64,000 nucleotides of DNA from positions 1 to 64,000 of the forward strand of contig NZ_JAUEQY010000009.1 in the NCBI RefSeq assembly GCF_030406325.1, in the 5' to 3' direction. This stretch comes from Actinomadura sp. DC4 (GTDB lineage Bacteria; Actinomycetota; Actinomycetes; Streptosporangiales; Streptosporangiaceae). The notes beneath the pieces were generated by a model. The model was given only the letters and a program-made list of their open reading frames with translations. It made no database searches and was not told where the DNA came from. Shown here in pieces: positions 1 through 8,165 of this stretch. Position numbers and translations under genes: made by a program. Numbering within the stretch: the first letter of the stretch is position 1; the number at the start of each line of letters is the position of its first letter.

Positions 1-1
1 C

Positions 2-499
2 ACCCAGAAGCGCGACGTCGCCGTACGGGTCCAGCGCGCCGTCGACGACCTGGACGACACGATCCGGCAGGTCCGCTCCACCGTCTTCGCGCTGCAGACC
101 TCGGGGGAGGACGAGCCGACGCTGCGGTCGCGGCTGCACGGCGTGGTGGAGGACGCCACCGCGAGCCTCGGTTTCGCACCCGCGGTGCGGCTCGACGGGC
201 TGCTGGACCTCGCCGTCGACGACACGACCGCCGACCACCTGACCGCCGTCCTGCGGGAGGCCCTGTCCAACGTGGCGCGGCACGCGCACGCGACCCGTAC
301 GGACGTGAGCGTGATCGCGGGCGACGACCTGCTGCTGCGGGTGAGTGACAACGGCGTGGGCGTCCCCGAGACGGGCCGGCGCAGCGGCCTGGAGAACATG
401 GCCTCCCGTGCGAAGAGCCTGGGCGGGGAGTTCGCCGTACGGCCGGGGAGGGGCGGGGGCACGGTCCTCGAGTGGCGGGTCCCGCTCCAGCACGGCTAG
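2..499 (+). CDS. DevS/DosT-type sensor histidine kinase, C-terminal part
   Basis: The last 165 residues of a gene that begins left of the window. The first visible residues contain LDDTIRQVRSTVFALQ, the end of the dimerisation/phosphoacceptor helices in DevS/DosT-like kinases. An HATPase_c domain follows, with an N box (REALSNVARHAHA), a G1 box (DNGVGVP) and a G2 box (GLENM). Kinases of this kind usually sense oxygen, NO or redox through GAF domains and phosphorylate a DevR/DosR-type regulator, but neither the GAF part nor a partner regulator is visible here. The following genes (DoxX, PNPOx-fold, stress proteins) and their promoter palindromes fit a DevR-like regulon. That pairing is inference. 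Confidence 0.9.
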   Translation, partial: TQKRDVAVRVQRAVDDLDDTIRQVRSTVFALQTSGEDEPTLRSRLHGVVEDATASLGFAPAVRLDGLLDLAVDDTTADHLTAVLREALSNVARHAHATRTDVSVIAGDDLLLRVSDNGVGVPETGRRSGLENMASRAKSLGGEFAVRPGRGGGTVLEWRVPLQHG

Positions 500-565
500 G
501 CCGTCGCCGGAGCCGTCTCGCGGCGACCGGCGTTTTCTCGCGTTTTCCCGCGGTTTTCCGGGCAC

Positions 566-579
566 GGGACGAAGGTCCT
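566..579. promoter_or_regulatory. DevR/DosR-like operator upstream of the DoxX gene
   Basis: GGGACGAAGGTCCT is a near-perfect inverted repeat (GGGAC / GTCCT) about 100 bp before the 681 start. It matches the GGGAC-N4-GTCCC core of DosR-type boxes and shares CGAAGGTCC with the sites at 1621-1634 and 3327-3340. Confidence 0.6.
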
Positions 580-680
580 GCGGGCGCCCGTTCTTTCGCC
601 TCTGCGGCGCGCCCTACCCGGTGGCGTTGATTGGGGGCAGCCGGAAACCCCTCCGGCTGCACGGAAGAGGTGAACACGAC

Positions 681-1223
681 ATGGCCATCGCCGACCACAT
701 CCCCGCGGCCCGCCAGGCCGACTCGGCGCAGGACGGTTCCGGAGTCGTCCGCTATGTATGGGCGCTCGCCCGGCTGTCGCTCGGCTTCGTTTTCGCCTGG
801 GCGTTCTTGGACAAACTGTTCGGGCTCGGCCACGGCACCGCGTCCAAGCAGGCCTGGATCCACGGCGGCCATCCGACGCTGGGGTTCCTGAAGTTCTCCG
901 CCGCCGGCCCGCTCAAGGGCTTCTACCACTCCATCGCCGGCGACGTCTGGGCCGACTGGCTGTTCATGCTCGGCCTGGGCGCGATCGGCGCGGCCCTGCT
1001 GCTGGGCGTCGGCATGCGCCTCGCGGCCATCGCGGGCACGGTCCTGCTCGTCATGATGTGGAGCGTCGTCCTGCCCCCGGACAGCAATGTGTTCATGGAC
1101 GACCACCTCGTGTACGCACTGGTGATCATCGGCCTCGCGCTGGTCGGCGCCGGAGACACGCTCGGCCTCGGCCGCTGGTGGGCCGGGACCCGTATCGTCT
1201 CCCGGTTCCCCGTCCTCAGGTGA
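681..1223 (+). CDS. DoxX-like integral membrane protein
   Basis: A 180-residue membrane protein with about four hydrophobic segments: near residues 25-47, 92-112, 114-135 and 142-160. The layout and the WAFLDKLFGLG segment after the first helix resemble the DoxX / thiosulfate dehydrogenase large-subunit group, whose members act in quinone-linked or redox stress functions. The ATG is preceded by GAGGTGA at a normal distance. The stop overlaps the GTG start of the next gene in a GTGA, so the two are translationally coupled. A DosR-like box upstream suggests induction under low oxygen or redox stress. The substrate is unknown. Confidence 0.75.
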   Translation: MAIADHIPAARQADSAQDGSGVVRYVWALARLSLGFVFAWAFLDKLFGLGHGTASKQAWIHGGHPTLGFLKFSAAGPLKGFYHSIAGDVWADWLFMLGLGAIGAALLLGVGMRLAAIAGTVLLVMMWSVVLPPDSNVFMDDHLVYALVIIGLALVGAGDTLGLGRWWAGTRIVSRFPVLR

Positions 1224-1606
1224 CGAGGACGGAGGAGGGCGAGGCACCGGGCTTCGGCCGCGAGCGGTGCCTCGCCCTCCTGGCATCGGTGCCGATCGGC
1301 CGGGTGGTGTACACCGACCAGGCGCTGCCGGCCGTGACGCCGGTGGCGTTCCTCCTCGAGGGCGACCGGGTCACCATCCGTACGTCTTGCGCGCTGGCCG
1401 CGGCCGTACACGGCACGGTGGTGGCGTTCCAGGCGGACGAGATCGACCCGGTCACCTCGGCGGGCTGGTGGGTCACGGTGATCGGGCAGGCGGGGCCGGT
1501 GATGGGGCGCCGGCATCCGCCGGGGGCGTACACCCAGATCGCGGCGAGGCAGGTCTCCGGCGGCAGGCTCGTCGCGGCGGCCGAGAGCGAGGACCGGGCG
1601 AGCTGA
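1220..1606 (+). CDS. PNPOx-fold flavin-binding protein
   Basis: A 128-residue protein starting with the GTG that overlaps the DoxX stop. IGRVVYTDQALPAVTPV near residues 25-41, then VVAFQADEIDP and GWWVTVIG, is the typical signature of actinobacterial pyridoxamine 5'-phosphate oxidase-family flavin or F420 binding proteins. These small split-barrel proteins are often members of DevR regulons beside universal stress proteins. The actual cofactor and substrate cannot be read from the sequence. An ATG start at the correct distance is absent, so the overlapping GTG is the only reasonable start. Confidence 0.85.
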   Translation: MTRTEEGEAPGFGRERCLALLASVPIGRVVYTDQALPAVTPVAFLLEGDRVTIRTSCALAAAVHGTVVAFQADEIDPVTSAGWWVTVIGQAGPVMGRRHPPGAYTQIAARQVSGGRLVAAAESEDRAS

Positions 1607-1620
1607 GGGCCGTGTGATCG

Positions 1621-1634
1621 AGGTCGAAGGTCCT
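1621..1634. promoter_or_regulatory. DevR/DosR-like operator upstream of the tandem USP gene
   Basis: AGGTCGAAGGTCCT differs from the 566-579 box at only two of 14 positions and lies 90 bp before the ATG at 1724. It is the second of three copies in this island. Confidence 0.5.
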
Positions 1635-1723
1635 GCCGGGGCACGGACCTCCGGCCCCTGCCTCGGCGCCGCCGGCGGCCGAGGCTGTGTCCCAGGAGAG
1701 ACGCTTCCGCGAGGTGAGAACGC

Positions 1724-2566
1724 ATGACGAACCCGATCGTCGTCGGAACCGATGGCTCGCCCCCCGCCGAACGCGCCGTCGAGTGGGCCGCCGCCGAGGC
1801 GACCCGCCGCCGGTGCCCGTTGCACGTCGTGTACGCCGTACGGCCGGCCGAGTGCACCCTCCACTCGGGGCCGTGGGACATCGACCTGCTCGCCGAGGCC
1901 GGCGAACACTTCCTCCTCCGCGCCACCGAACTGGTGGTCAAGACCGCGCCGGACGTCGAGGTGACGAGGGAGCTGATGTTCGAGGCACCGGGCTTCGCCC
2001 TGCGAGAACGGGCCGGCGGCGCGTCGGAGGTGGTCGTGGGCCACCGGGGCCGCGGCGGTTTCGCCGGGTTGCTGCTCGGCTCGACGAGCCTGAGCCTGGC
2101 GGGCCGTACACCCTGCCCGCTGGTGGTCGTCCGGGGCGGCACGGGGGAGGAACGTGACGAGGTGGTGGCCGGCGTCGACCTGCGCGAGTCGGGACACGTT
2201 CTGGAGTACGCGTTCGAGACGGCGGCCTCGCGGGGTGCGTGGGTACGAGCCGTGCACGCCTGGGAGGTGCCCCCCACGCTGCTGGACGGCCGATATCCGG
2301 TGAGCGTACGAGAGGCGCTCACGGCCGCACAGAGCCGCCTGGCGGAGGCGGTCGGGCCGTGGCGAGCCCGGTACCCGGAGGTACGAGTCGTGGAGGAGAC
2401 ACCCTCGGGCCAGCCGGTCCGAGAACTGGTGAACCGCTCGACCCGAGCCGAACGCCTGGTCGTCGGTTCCCACCGCCACGGCGGCGGCCCGCACATCGGC
2501 TCGGTGAGCCACGGTGTGATCCACCACGCCGACTGTCCCGTCACCGTGATCGGCCCGCACGCCTGA
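1724..2566 (+). CDS. Tandem-domain universal stress protein
   Basis: A 280-residue cytosolic protein with two USP domains. Domain 1 (about 1-145) starts IVVGTDGSPPAERAV and has the ATP-binding loop GHRGRGGFAGLLLGSTS. Domain 2 (about 150-280) starts VVAGVDLRESG and ends with GSHRHGGG and GSVSHGVIHHADCPVTVIG, the standard G-x2-G-x9-G(S/T) arrangement with the usual CP-V-V(I) finish. Two-domain USPs of about 280-300 residues are the commonest type in actinomycetes and in DosR regulons. A palindromic box at 1621-1634 suggests the same control here. Confidence 0.93.
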   Translation: MTNPIVVGTDGSPPAERAVEWAAAEATRRRCPLHVVYAVRPAECTLHSGPWDIDLLAEAGEHFLLRATELVVKTAPDVEVTRELMFEAPGFALRERAGGASEVVVGHRGRGGFAGLLLGSTSLSLAGRTPCPLVVVRGGTGEERDEVVAGVDLRESGHVLEYAFETAASRGAWVRAVHAWEVPPTLLDGRYPVSVREALTAAQSRLAEAVGPWRARYPEVRVVEETPSGQPVRELVNRSTRAERLVVGSHRHGGGPHIGSVSHGVIHHADCPVTVIGPHA

Positions 2567-2787
2567 GCCCCCGGTCTCCGCAGAGTGCGTGGCGGCGGCC
2601 GTCCGGGACGTCACGTGAGCCGGCCGGGCCGGTCGCCGCCCGGCGCCCCTGGCCGGGCGAGCACGCCATCAGCCTGTGACATGACGGCCGCCGCGCTTCG
2701 CCGGACCGTCCGGAGCGGGCCGGAGGACGTAGGCGTCGGCGGGTAGGTGTGGTCTCCGGAAGGGGTGACCGCTTTCCGGGGTGGGTC

Positions 2788-3249
2788 TCAGCGGCGTCTG
2801 GTGTCGTCTTGCGCGTGCCCGCCTGTGCGGGTGCCGGGTTCCGCGCCGTCGTCGCAGATGATGACCGGGCACGAGGCGCCGGACAGGATGGCCGGGACGG
2901 TCTGGCCGCCGAGCGGTGCGCCGTGGCGGGAGTTCACCCGTGCGCCGACCACCAGGACGTCCGCGCGGGCGGCCAGGCGGGTGAGTTGTTCGGCGGCGTC
3001 GCCGCGGACGATCCGCAGACGGGTCGAGACGTGCTGCGCGCGGGGCAGGAGCCCGGCGACCTCGCCGCGCAGCCGCAGCCACGCGGCGGGTACCCGGGCG
3101 AACCCGACGGCGCGCGGGACGACCCGGACCACGTCCAGGCGGGCGTGGCGCTCGCGTGCCTCGGTGGCGGCGCGACGCAGCGCGACGGCCGAGTTGGGCG
3201 ATCCGTCGAATCCGGTGAGCACGTACCGCGGTCCTGGGATGACCTGCAT
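2788..3249 (-). CDS. Single-domain universal stress protein
   Basis: A 153-residue USP-fold protein. The N-terminus (YVLTGFDGSPNSAVALRRAA) and the later VLVVGARVNSRHGAPLGGQTV and SCPVIICDD follow the UspA pattern, although the ATP-loop glycines are partly replaced, so nucleotide binding is doubtful. A perfect AGGAGG (3256-3261) sits 6 nt before the ATG. A DosR-like palindrome at 3327-3340 is about 80 bp upstream on the same strand. It converges on the tandem USP gene, which places all three genes in one stress island. Confidence 0.85.
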   Translation of the reverse strand: MQVIPGPRYVLTGFDGSPNSAVALRRAATEARERHARLDVVRVVPRAVGFARVPAAWLRLRGEVAGLLPRAQHVSTRLRIVRGDAAEQLTRLAARADVLVVGARVNSRHGAPLGGQTVPAILSGASCPVIICDDGAEPGTRTGGHAQDDTRRR

Positions 3250-3326
3250 TTCCGACCTCCTCGTTTCCTTCTAGAGAGTGGCCGCTCAGCGGCACCGGCG
3301 AGAGGGCCGAGCGGCCCCATCGGACC

Positions 3327-3340
3327 GGGACCTTCGGCCT
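3327..3340. promoter_or_regulatory. DevR/DosR-like operator upstream of the minus-strand USP gene
   Basis: Read on the minus strand this is AGGCCGAAGGTCCC, a 5-4-5 palindrome sharing CGAAGGTCC with the 566 and 1621 sites. It lies upstream of the AGGAGG and ATG of the USP gene. Confidence 0.5.
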
Positions 3341-3439
3341 GTCCGCCCGCGACGACGCGGCCGGCGCGCGGACGCGAACGGGCGGAGGCACGAGTGCACC
3401 GCAGGTCTTGCGGCGCACGGAGGTACGGGGAGGCGCGGA

Positions 3440-3600
3440 CGCGCTGGCGCGAGGTGGTGGCATGGAGGTGCGCTGACGTGGAGGTGGTGGCGTGGTGGTC
3501 CGTTGGCGTGGAGGCATTGGCGCGGAGATGGTGGCGCGTGGACGCGACGGTGCGGGGGCGTGCGGGCCGGGGTGGCGGGCGCGAGGAGTGGTGGGCGTGG
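3440..3600. repeat. Degenerate GGTGGTGGC-rich minisatellite in the 3250-3614 gap
   Basis: The 365-bp gap between the USP and amidohydrolase genes has no convincing gene. Its right half is a strand-asymmetric, G-rich series of imperfect units of the type GTGGAGGTGGTGGCGTGG, repeated every 20-35 bp. It opens long spurious frames. A structural (G-quadruplex) or mutational origin is possible; no function is assigned. Confidence 0.5.
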
Positions 3601-3601
3601 G

Positions 3602-3607
3602 TAGCGT
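3602..3607 (+). promoter_or_regulatory. -10 box of a leaderless promoter (amidohydrolase)
   Basis: TAGCGT ends exactly 7 nt before the ATG at 3615, and no Shine-Dalgarno sequence is present. This spacing puts the transcription start at the A of the start codon. Confidence 0.55.
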
Positions 3608-3614
3608 GCTCGGC

Positions 3615-5255
3615 ATGGCTGTTCGTAACGACGGTGCCGCTGACCTCGTCTTCACCGGTGGGCCCGTGTACACCGGGGACGCCGCGCGTAGCCGGGCCAC
3701 GAGCGTCGCCGTGCGGGGCGAGCGGATCGTCGCCGTCGGCCATGACGACGTCCGGGAGCTGATCGGGCCCCGTACCGAGGTGGTCGATCTCGGCGGGCGG
3801 CTGCTCATCCCCGGCTTCCAGGACGCGCACGTCCACCCCGTCGGCGGCGGGCTCGAGCTCGGCCTGTGCGACCTCACCGGGGCCGTGACGCCGGAGGAGT
3901 ACCGGCGAAGGATCCGCGCGTACGCCGACGCGCACCCCGGCCTCCCCTGGATCACCGGCGGCGGGTGGTCGATGGAGAGTTTCCCCGGCGGTACCCCGCG
4001 GAGAGAGCAGCTCGACGAGCTCGTCCCCGACCGCCCCGCGTACCTCGCCAACCGCGATCACCACGGCGCCTGGGTCAACTCCCGCGCCCTGGAGATGGCG
4101 GGGATCACCGCGGACACCCTCGACCCCGCCGACGGCCGGATCGAGCGCGACGCCGCCGGCCGCCCGACCGGAACGCTGCAAGAAGGCGCGATGCGGCTCG
4201 TCGGCGACCTCCTCCCGGCGCCCACGGGCCAGGACCTCCTCGACGCCCTCCTACGCGCCCAGAAACTCCTCCACTCGTACGGGATCACCGCCTGGCAGGA
4301 CGCGATCGTCGGGGACAACCCGGTCACCGCCGACGGAGCGCCCGCCTACCTCGCCGCCGTACGGAGCGAGCGGCTCACCGCCCGCGTGGCCGGCGCGCTC
4401 TGGTGGGACCGCGGCAGGGGTGCCGAGCAGATCGAGCACCTGCTCGACCAGCGTGAGCACCTGACCGAGGGCCGCCTGAGAGCCACGACCGTGAAGATCA
4501 TGCAGGACGGCATCGCGGAGAACCACACCGCCGCCATGCTCGCCCCCTACATCGGGCAGAAAGACAACGCGGGCATCTCGTTCATCGAGCCCGCCGCGCT
4601 GAGGGAGTACGTCCAGGAGCTGGACGCGCACGGCTTCCAGGTGCACTTCCACGCGCTGGGCGACCGTGCCGTACGCGAGGCGCTCGACGCCGTCGAGGCC
4701 GCGCGGCGCGCCAACGGCTGGACGGGCACCCGGCCGCACCTGGCCCACATCCAGGTCGTCCACCCCGAGGACGTGGCGCGGTTCCGCATGCTCGGCGCGG
4801 TCGCGAACATGCAACCGCTGTGGGCGGTCCACGAGCCGCAGATGGACGACCTGACCATCCCGTTCCTGGGCGCGGAGCGCGCGGCGTGGCAGTATCCGTT
4901 CGGCGACCTGCGGAGTGCGGGGGCCACCCTCGCCGCCGGCAGCGACTGGCCCGTCAGCAGCGCCGACCCGATCCACGGCATCCACGTCGCGGTGAACCGC
5001 CGCCTCCCGGAGGTCGGCGAGGGCACGCCGGCGTTCCTGCCGGGTCAGCGGCTCGACCTCGCCACCGCGCTGGCCGCGTACACGGCGGGCAGTGCGCATG
5101 TGAACCATCTCGACGAGACGGGCACGATCGAGCGGGGCAGGCTCGCGGATCTGGCCGTACTCGACCGCGACCCGTTCGCCGCCCCACCCGAGGAGATCGC
5201 CGCCACCCGGGTGTCGCAGACCTACGTCGGAGGCGTCCGCGTCCACGAGGCCTGA
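3615..5255 (+). CDS. Amidohydrolase family 3 (YtcJ/NfdA-like)
   Basis: A 546-residue metal-dependent hydrolase. The N-terminal beta part DLVFTGGPVYTGD...RGERIVAVG, the first metal motif DAHVHP (H72, H74), later HFHALGDRAV, HLAHIQVVHP and GSDWPVSS, and the C-terminal GRLADLAVLDRDP are the successive landmarks of the amidohydrolase_3 group of exoenzyme-like cytosolic amidases. The length matches the family. The substrate is not predictable. The ATG at 3615 is preferred over in-frame GTGs upstream because of the -10 box 7 nt away. It converges on the PKS remnant. Confidence 0.9.
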   Translation: MAVRNDGAADLVFTGGPVYTGDAARSRATSVAVRGERIVAVGHDDVRELIGPRTEVVDLGGRLLIPGFQDAHVHPVGGGLELGLCDLTGAVTPEEYRRRIRAYADAHPGLPWITGGGWSMESFPGGTPRREQLDELVPDRPAYLANRDHHGAWVNSRALEMAGITADTLDPADGRIERDAAGRPTGTLQEGAMRLVGDLLPAPTGQDLLDALLRAQKLLHSYGITAWQDAIVGDNPVTADGAPAYLAAVRSERLTARVAGALWWDRGRGAEQIEHLLDQREHLTEGRLRATTVKIMQDGIAENHTAAMLAPYIGQKDNAGISFIEPAALREYVQELDAHGFQVHFHALGDRAVREALDAVEAARRANGWTGTRPHLAHIQVVHPEDVARFRMLGAVANMQPLWAVHEPQMDDLTIPFLGAERAAWQYPFGDLRSAGATLAAGSDWPVSSADPIHGIHVAVNRRLPEVGEGTPAFLPGQRLDLATALAAYTAGSAHVNHLDETGTIERGRLADLAVLDRDPFAAPPEEIAATRVSQTYVGGVRVHEA

Positions 5256-5273
5256 CCGGCGACCGCCGGCCGA

Positions 5274-6151
5274 CCAGTGGCGTACCGCCACGCCGGTGCG
5301 GACGATCACCCTGGCGGCGTCGGATCCGATGATGTGGTACGGCAGGCCGTGCCGTGCGCCCCACCGGCCCTCGTGGCCCCGTGCGTTCAGGAACGTGAAG
5401 GTCGGGACCGGCTCGAACACGACGGTCCAGACGCTGTTGAAGTCGACGGACGAGGCCATGACCGCGACCAGCGCCTCGTCCGGGGCAAGCTCGGGCATCT
5501 CGACCGAACTCACGTGGAGGGAGCGGCGTACGTCCTTGTCGGTCTCCCCGTCGAACACGGCGGAGACGCGGGCCCGCACCCGGCCGTGTACGAGCCGCCG
5601 CGCGGTCCGCGTGTCCACGCTCTCGAGCGCGGACGGCCCCGGCCAGTCGTCGCCGGCGAGGTCGTGGGCGGTGGCGCCGAGTAGCGCGGCGAAGTACGGC
5701 CGCTGCCGCAGCTCGGGAAATGTGGCGAGCGCGCGGTTCGGGTTGAACCGGAGCACCCCGGTGGCGGTCTGGTCGTGGGCGAGCAGCGCCTCCAGTGCGT
5801 CCGCGCCCTCATCCGGCGTGATCGGGTCGATCGCGGCGACGGTCGGCCCCGCCGCGCCGCCGACGTCCGACCGGTGCGCCAGTTGATGGTGCCGCCGGTC
5901 AGGCCATGCGCGCGCCGCCACTCCACGAGCGCGTCGACGCGCGCGTTGGCCGTCGCGTACGACGCCTGGCCCGGTTGCTCCGGTGCCACGGCGCGAACAC
6001 GGTCGTTCTGCGCGGCGAGCCGGATCATGCCCTCGGACAGACCCTGCGGGTCGACGGTGAGCACGGTCGGCGGCCGGTCGCCGTTCACGCCGCTCACGAA
6101 GACGGTCGCCTCGGCGAGGCGGTAGCACGGCGTGGCCGCCTCGGGCCGCAT
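5274..6151 (-). pseudogene. Remnant of a PKS ketoreductase fused to crotonyl-CoA carboxylase/reductase N-terminus
   Basis: On the minus strand, one frame (about 6151-5890) carries PGQASYATANARVDALVEW and GLTGGTINW, the end of a type I PKS ketoreductase. Reading must then shift frame to continue with VGGAAG, AIDPITPDEGADALEALL and RQRPYFAALLGA, the post-KR sequence. Without an intact carrier domain it runs directly into RRSLHVSSVEMPELAPDEAL, then FNSVWTVVFEPVPTF and LPYHIIGSD, the N-terminal part of crotonyl-CoA carboxylase/reductase, and ends abruptly near 5274. The segment before the KR (from about 6151) is not identified. A frameshift plus missing parts on both sides make this a decayed gene or a deletion fusion of two neighbouring PKS-pathway genes. 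Confidence 0.7.
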
Positions 6152-6240
6152 CCCGAGCGGGATGTCCTTCGCGGACGGTCCCGTGGTCGACGAAGGTGTA
6201 TGCCGGTGCGTCCGGTTTGCGTTCCGCTCATCGCGCGACT

Positions 6241-6360
6241 CGCGTCGTCAATAGCTCGCCGTCGGAGAAATCCTCGCTTCGATCAGAGATTTATCAGTTC
6301 TTAGTATGATTTGACCAATGCTTTGATTCGCTCGTCCATCGTACATTTGTGTCTTTATGG
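6241..6360. other. AT-rich patch without a gene
   Basis: About 120 bp with clearly lower GC than its surroundings, containing several A/T runs and TTTATCAG/TTAGTATG-type stretches. It lies at the 5' edge of the PKS remnant and upstream of the serine hydrolase gene. I see no open frame with support. It may be promoter DNA or a scar of the event that broke the PKS gene. Confidence 0.4.
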
Positions 6361-6456
6361 TCGGCCTCGACAAGGGTGTCGTCCGGCGGTCCGCGCCGGC
6401 TGCCCGGCGCCCTTGCGGCCCTGCGGCCTGCGGAGTCGCGCCGAAGGCATGGGGCG

Positions 6457-6462
6457 TACAGT
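6457..6462 (+). promoter_or_regulatory. -10 box of a leaderless promoter (serine hydrolase)
   Basis: TACAGT is followed by 7 nt and the ATG at 6470, with no ribosome binding site. This also selects 6470 over the ATG at 6449, which lies upstream of the -10 box. Confidence 0.55.
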
Positions 6463-6469
6463 CCGGTTC

Positions 6470-7546
6470 ATGGCGACGACTGACGGGTTCTGTGATTCAC
6501 GTTTCGGCGCGGTACGCGAGGCCCTGGAGGCGAACCTCTCCAGCGGCGACGACGTGGGGGCCTCCGTGGCGGTCTTCCTCGAGGGCGAGCCGGTCGTCGA
6601 CATCTGGGGCGGCCGTACGCAGGCCGGTCCGTGGCAGCGCGACACGATCATCAATGTCTGGTCCATCACGAAGACGGTGACCGCCCTCTGCGCGCTCCTG
6701 CTGGCCGACCGCGGCGAACTCGACTTCGCCGCGCCGGTCGCGAAGTACTGGCCGGAGTTCGCCGCCGCCGGCAAGGCGGACGTCGAGGTACGGCACCTGA
6801 TGGGCCACACCTCGGGGCTCGCGAACTGGACGTCGCCGATGACCGTCGCCGACCTGTACGACTGGGAGAAGGCGACGTCGCTGCTGGCCGCGCAGGCGCC
6901 GTCGTGGGAGCCCGGCAGCCGGTCGGAGTACCACGCCCTCACGCACGGCTACCTCATCGGCGAGGTCGTACGCCGGATCACCGGCCGTACCCTCGGCACG
7001 TTCTTCCGCGAGGAGCTCGCCACCCCGCTCGGCGCCGACTTCCACATCGGCCTGCCCCCGGAACACGACGCGCGGGTCGCCGACGTCATCCCGCACGAGA
7101 GCGCGCCGAGCCTGGACAACCCGCCGCTCACCGCGGACGTGACCTGGTCCGAGGAGTGGCGCCGCGCGGAGATCCCCGCCGCGGGCGGCCACGGCAACGC
7201 CCGCTCGGTCGCCCTGGTCCAGACGGTCCTGGCCGCGGGCGGAGGCCCCCTGCTGTCCACGGCCGGCTGCGAACGCGTCTTCGACCAGCAGTCCGACGGC
7301 GTCGACGCCATGCTCGGCATCCACGTCCGTTTCGGCCTGGGTTACGCCCTCCCGTCCCCGGGCCTGCCGTTGCCGAGCCCGCGCAGCGTGGCGTGGGGCG
7401 GCTGGGGCGGCTCGGTCATCGTCGTCGACCTGGACGCGCACCTGACGGTGTCGTACGTGATGAACCGCATGGGCGCCGAGCTCACCGGCGACTCCCGGGG
7501 CGCGGGCATCATCCTCGCCGCCTACACGAGCCTCGCGTCCGCGTAG
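6470..7546 (+). CDS. Beta-lactamase-family serine hydrolase (class C / esterase-like)
   Basis: A 358-residue protein of the beta-lactamase/transpeptidase-like group. The nucleophile motif S-x-x-K is SITK (S65-K68), the second motif tyrosine is in SEYHALTHG (Y154), and HTSGLANW follows the typical HLMGHTSGL pattern. The C-terminal part has WGGWGGSVIVVD, the usual position of the HxG-type third motif. No signal peptide is seen, so it probably acts in the cytosol as an esterase or lactonase-type hydrolase (EstB/LACTB-like), not as an antibiotic-resistance enzyme. It stands alone as a leaderless transcript. Confidence 0.88.
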   Translation: MATTDGFCDSRFGAVREALEANLSSGDDVGASVAVFLEGEPVVDIWGGRTQAGPWQRDTIINVWSITKTVTALCALLLADRGELDFAAPVAKYWPEFAAAGKADVEVRHLMGHTSGLANWTSPMTVADLYDWEKATSLLAAQAPSWEPGSRSEYHALTHGYLIGEVVRRITGRTLGTFFREELATPLGADFHIGLPPEHDARVADVIPHESAPSLDNPPLTADVTWSEEWRRAEIPAAGGHGNARSVALVQTVLAAGGGPLLSTAGCERVFDQQSDGVDAMLGIHVRFGLGYALPSPGLPLPSPRSVAWGGWGGSVIVVDLDAHLTVSYVMNRMGAELTGDSRGAGIILAAYTSLASA

Positions 7547-7678
7547 CCGATCTCTACGACGTCCGGCCTAGGAGGCTCCGCCGCCGGGAGGACGGGCGAA
7601 CAGCCCCATGGGGCGATGCGCGTGCGTATTACGTCTCCTTAGTGTGGGAAGTACCCGATGACTGAGGAGGACGTTGAC

Positions 7679-7882
7679 ATGAACGGTCTTTACCGTCCGC
7701 GCCAGGGCCGGGTCATCGCTGGTGTGTGCGCCGGACTCGGCCGCCGCTACGGACTCGGCGCCTGGACCGTCCGACTGCTGGCGATCATCTCTTGCGTGCT
7801 GCCCGGCCCGCAGTTCCTGATTTACATCGCTCTGTGGATCATGATGCCGAGTCAGGAGAAATACGCCGCCACTCAGCCCTAG
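7679..7882 (+). CDS. PspC-domain membrane protein
   Basis: A 67-residue protein with the compact PspC fold: LYRPRQGRVIAGVCAGLGRRYGL, then VRLLAIISCVLPGPQFLIYIALWIMMP, giving one or two membrane helices. PspC proteins sense envelope stress or stabilise the membrane. GAGGAGG (7664-7670) lies 8 nt before this ATG, which favours it over the ATG 21 nt upstream. The gene is free-standing and is followed by a small hairpin. Confidence 0.9.
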   Translation: MNGLYRPRQGRVIAGVCAGLGRRYGLGAWTVRLLAIISCVLPGPQFLIYIALWIMMPSQEKYAATQP

Positions 7883-7889
7883 AACTCCA

Positions 7890-7907
7890 GCCGCACTGAT
7901 CTGCGGC
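7890..7907 (+). terminator. Possible stem-loop terminator after the PspC gene
   Basis: GCCGCA-ctgatc-TGCGGC, a perfect 6-bp stem with a 6-nt loop, starts 8 nt after the PspC stop. There is no U-tract, so termination is only suggested. Confidence 0.35.
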
Positions 7908-8152
7908 AGCGCGGCGGTGAGGTCGTACGCGCAGAAGGGCGCCAGTCGAAGGATCGACGGCGTCGCGTTGGCCGTGATGATTCGCGTTGCTCAGCGCCGT
8001 GGCACATTCGATCACCGCGTGCGGCCAATGGCCACGGCCACGATCATCTGTTTCCGGGCCTTTGCCGCCCTGCTCCCTGCCGGCCGCGCGCCGGGTCGCC
8101 GATGCGATGCGGGCCGGCTCGGCGTATTCCAGTCGGATGCCACCGGCGGCGG

Positions 8153-8158
8153 TACATT
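8153..8158 (+). promoter_or_regulatory. -10 box of a leaderless promoter (HEAT-repeat gene)
   Basis: TACATT ends 7 nt before the GTG at 8166. It decides this GTG over upstream in-frame starts, because transcription would begin at the G of the codon. Confidence 0.55.
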
Positions 8159-8165
8159 GCCCCCC

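Noticed and set aside
923-2614. Minus-strand frames of more than 440 codons over the stress-protein island
   Set aside because: No start signal and low-complexity composition; the plus-strand USP and PNPOx genes explain the coding pattern.
6470-7546. Annotating the SITK hydrolase as an antibiotic-resistance beta-lactamase
   Set aside because: No signal peptide and weak third motif; it groups by motifs with cytosolic esterase-like members.
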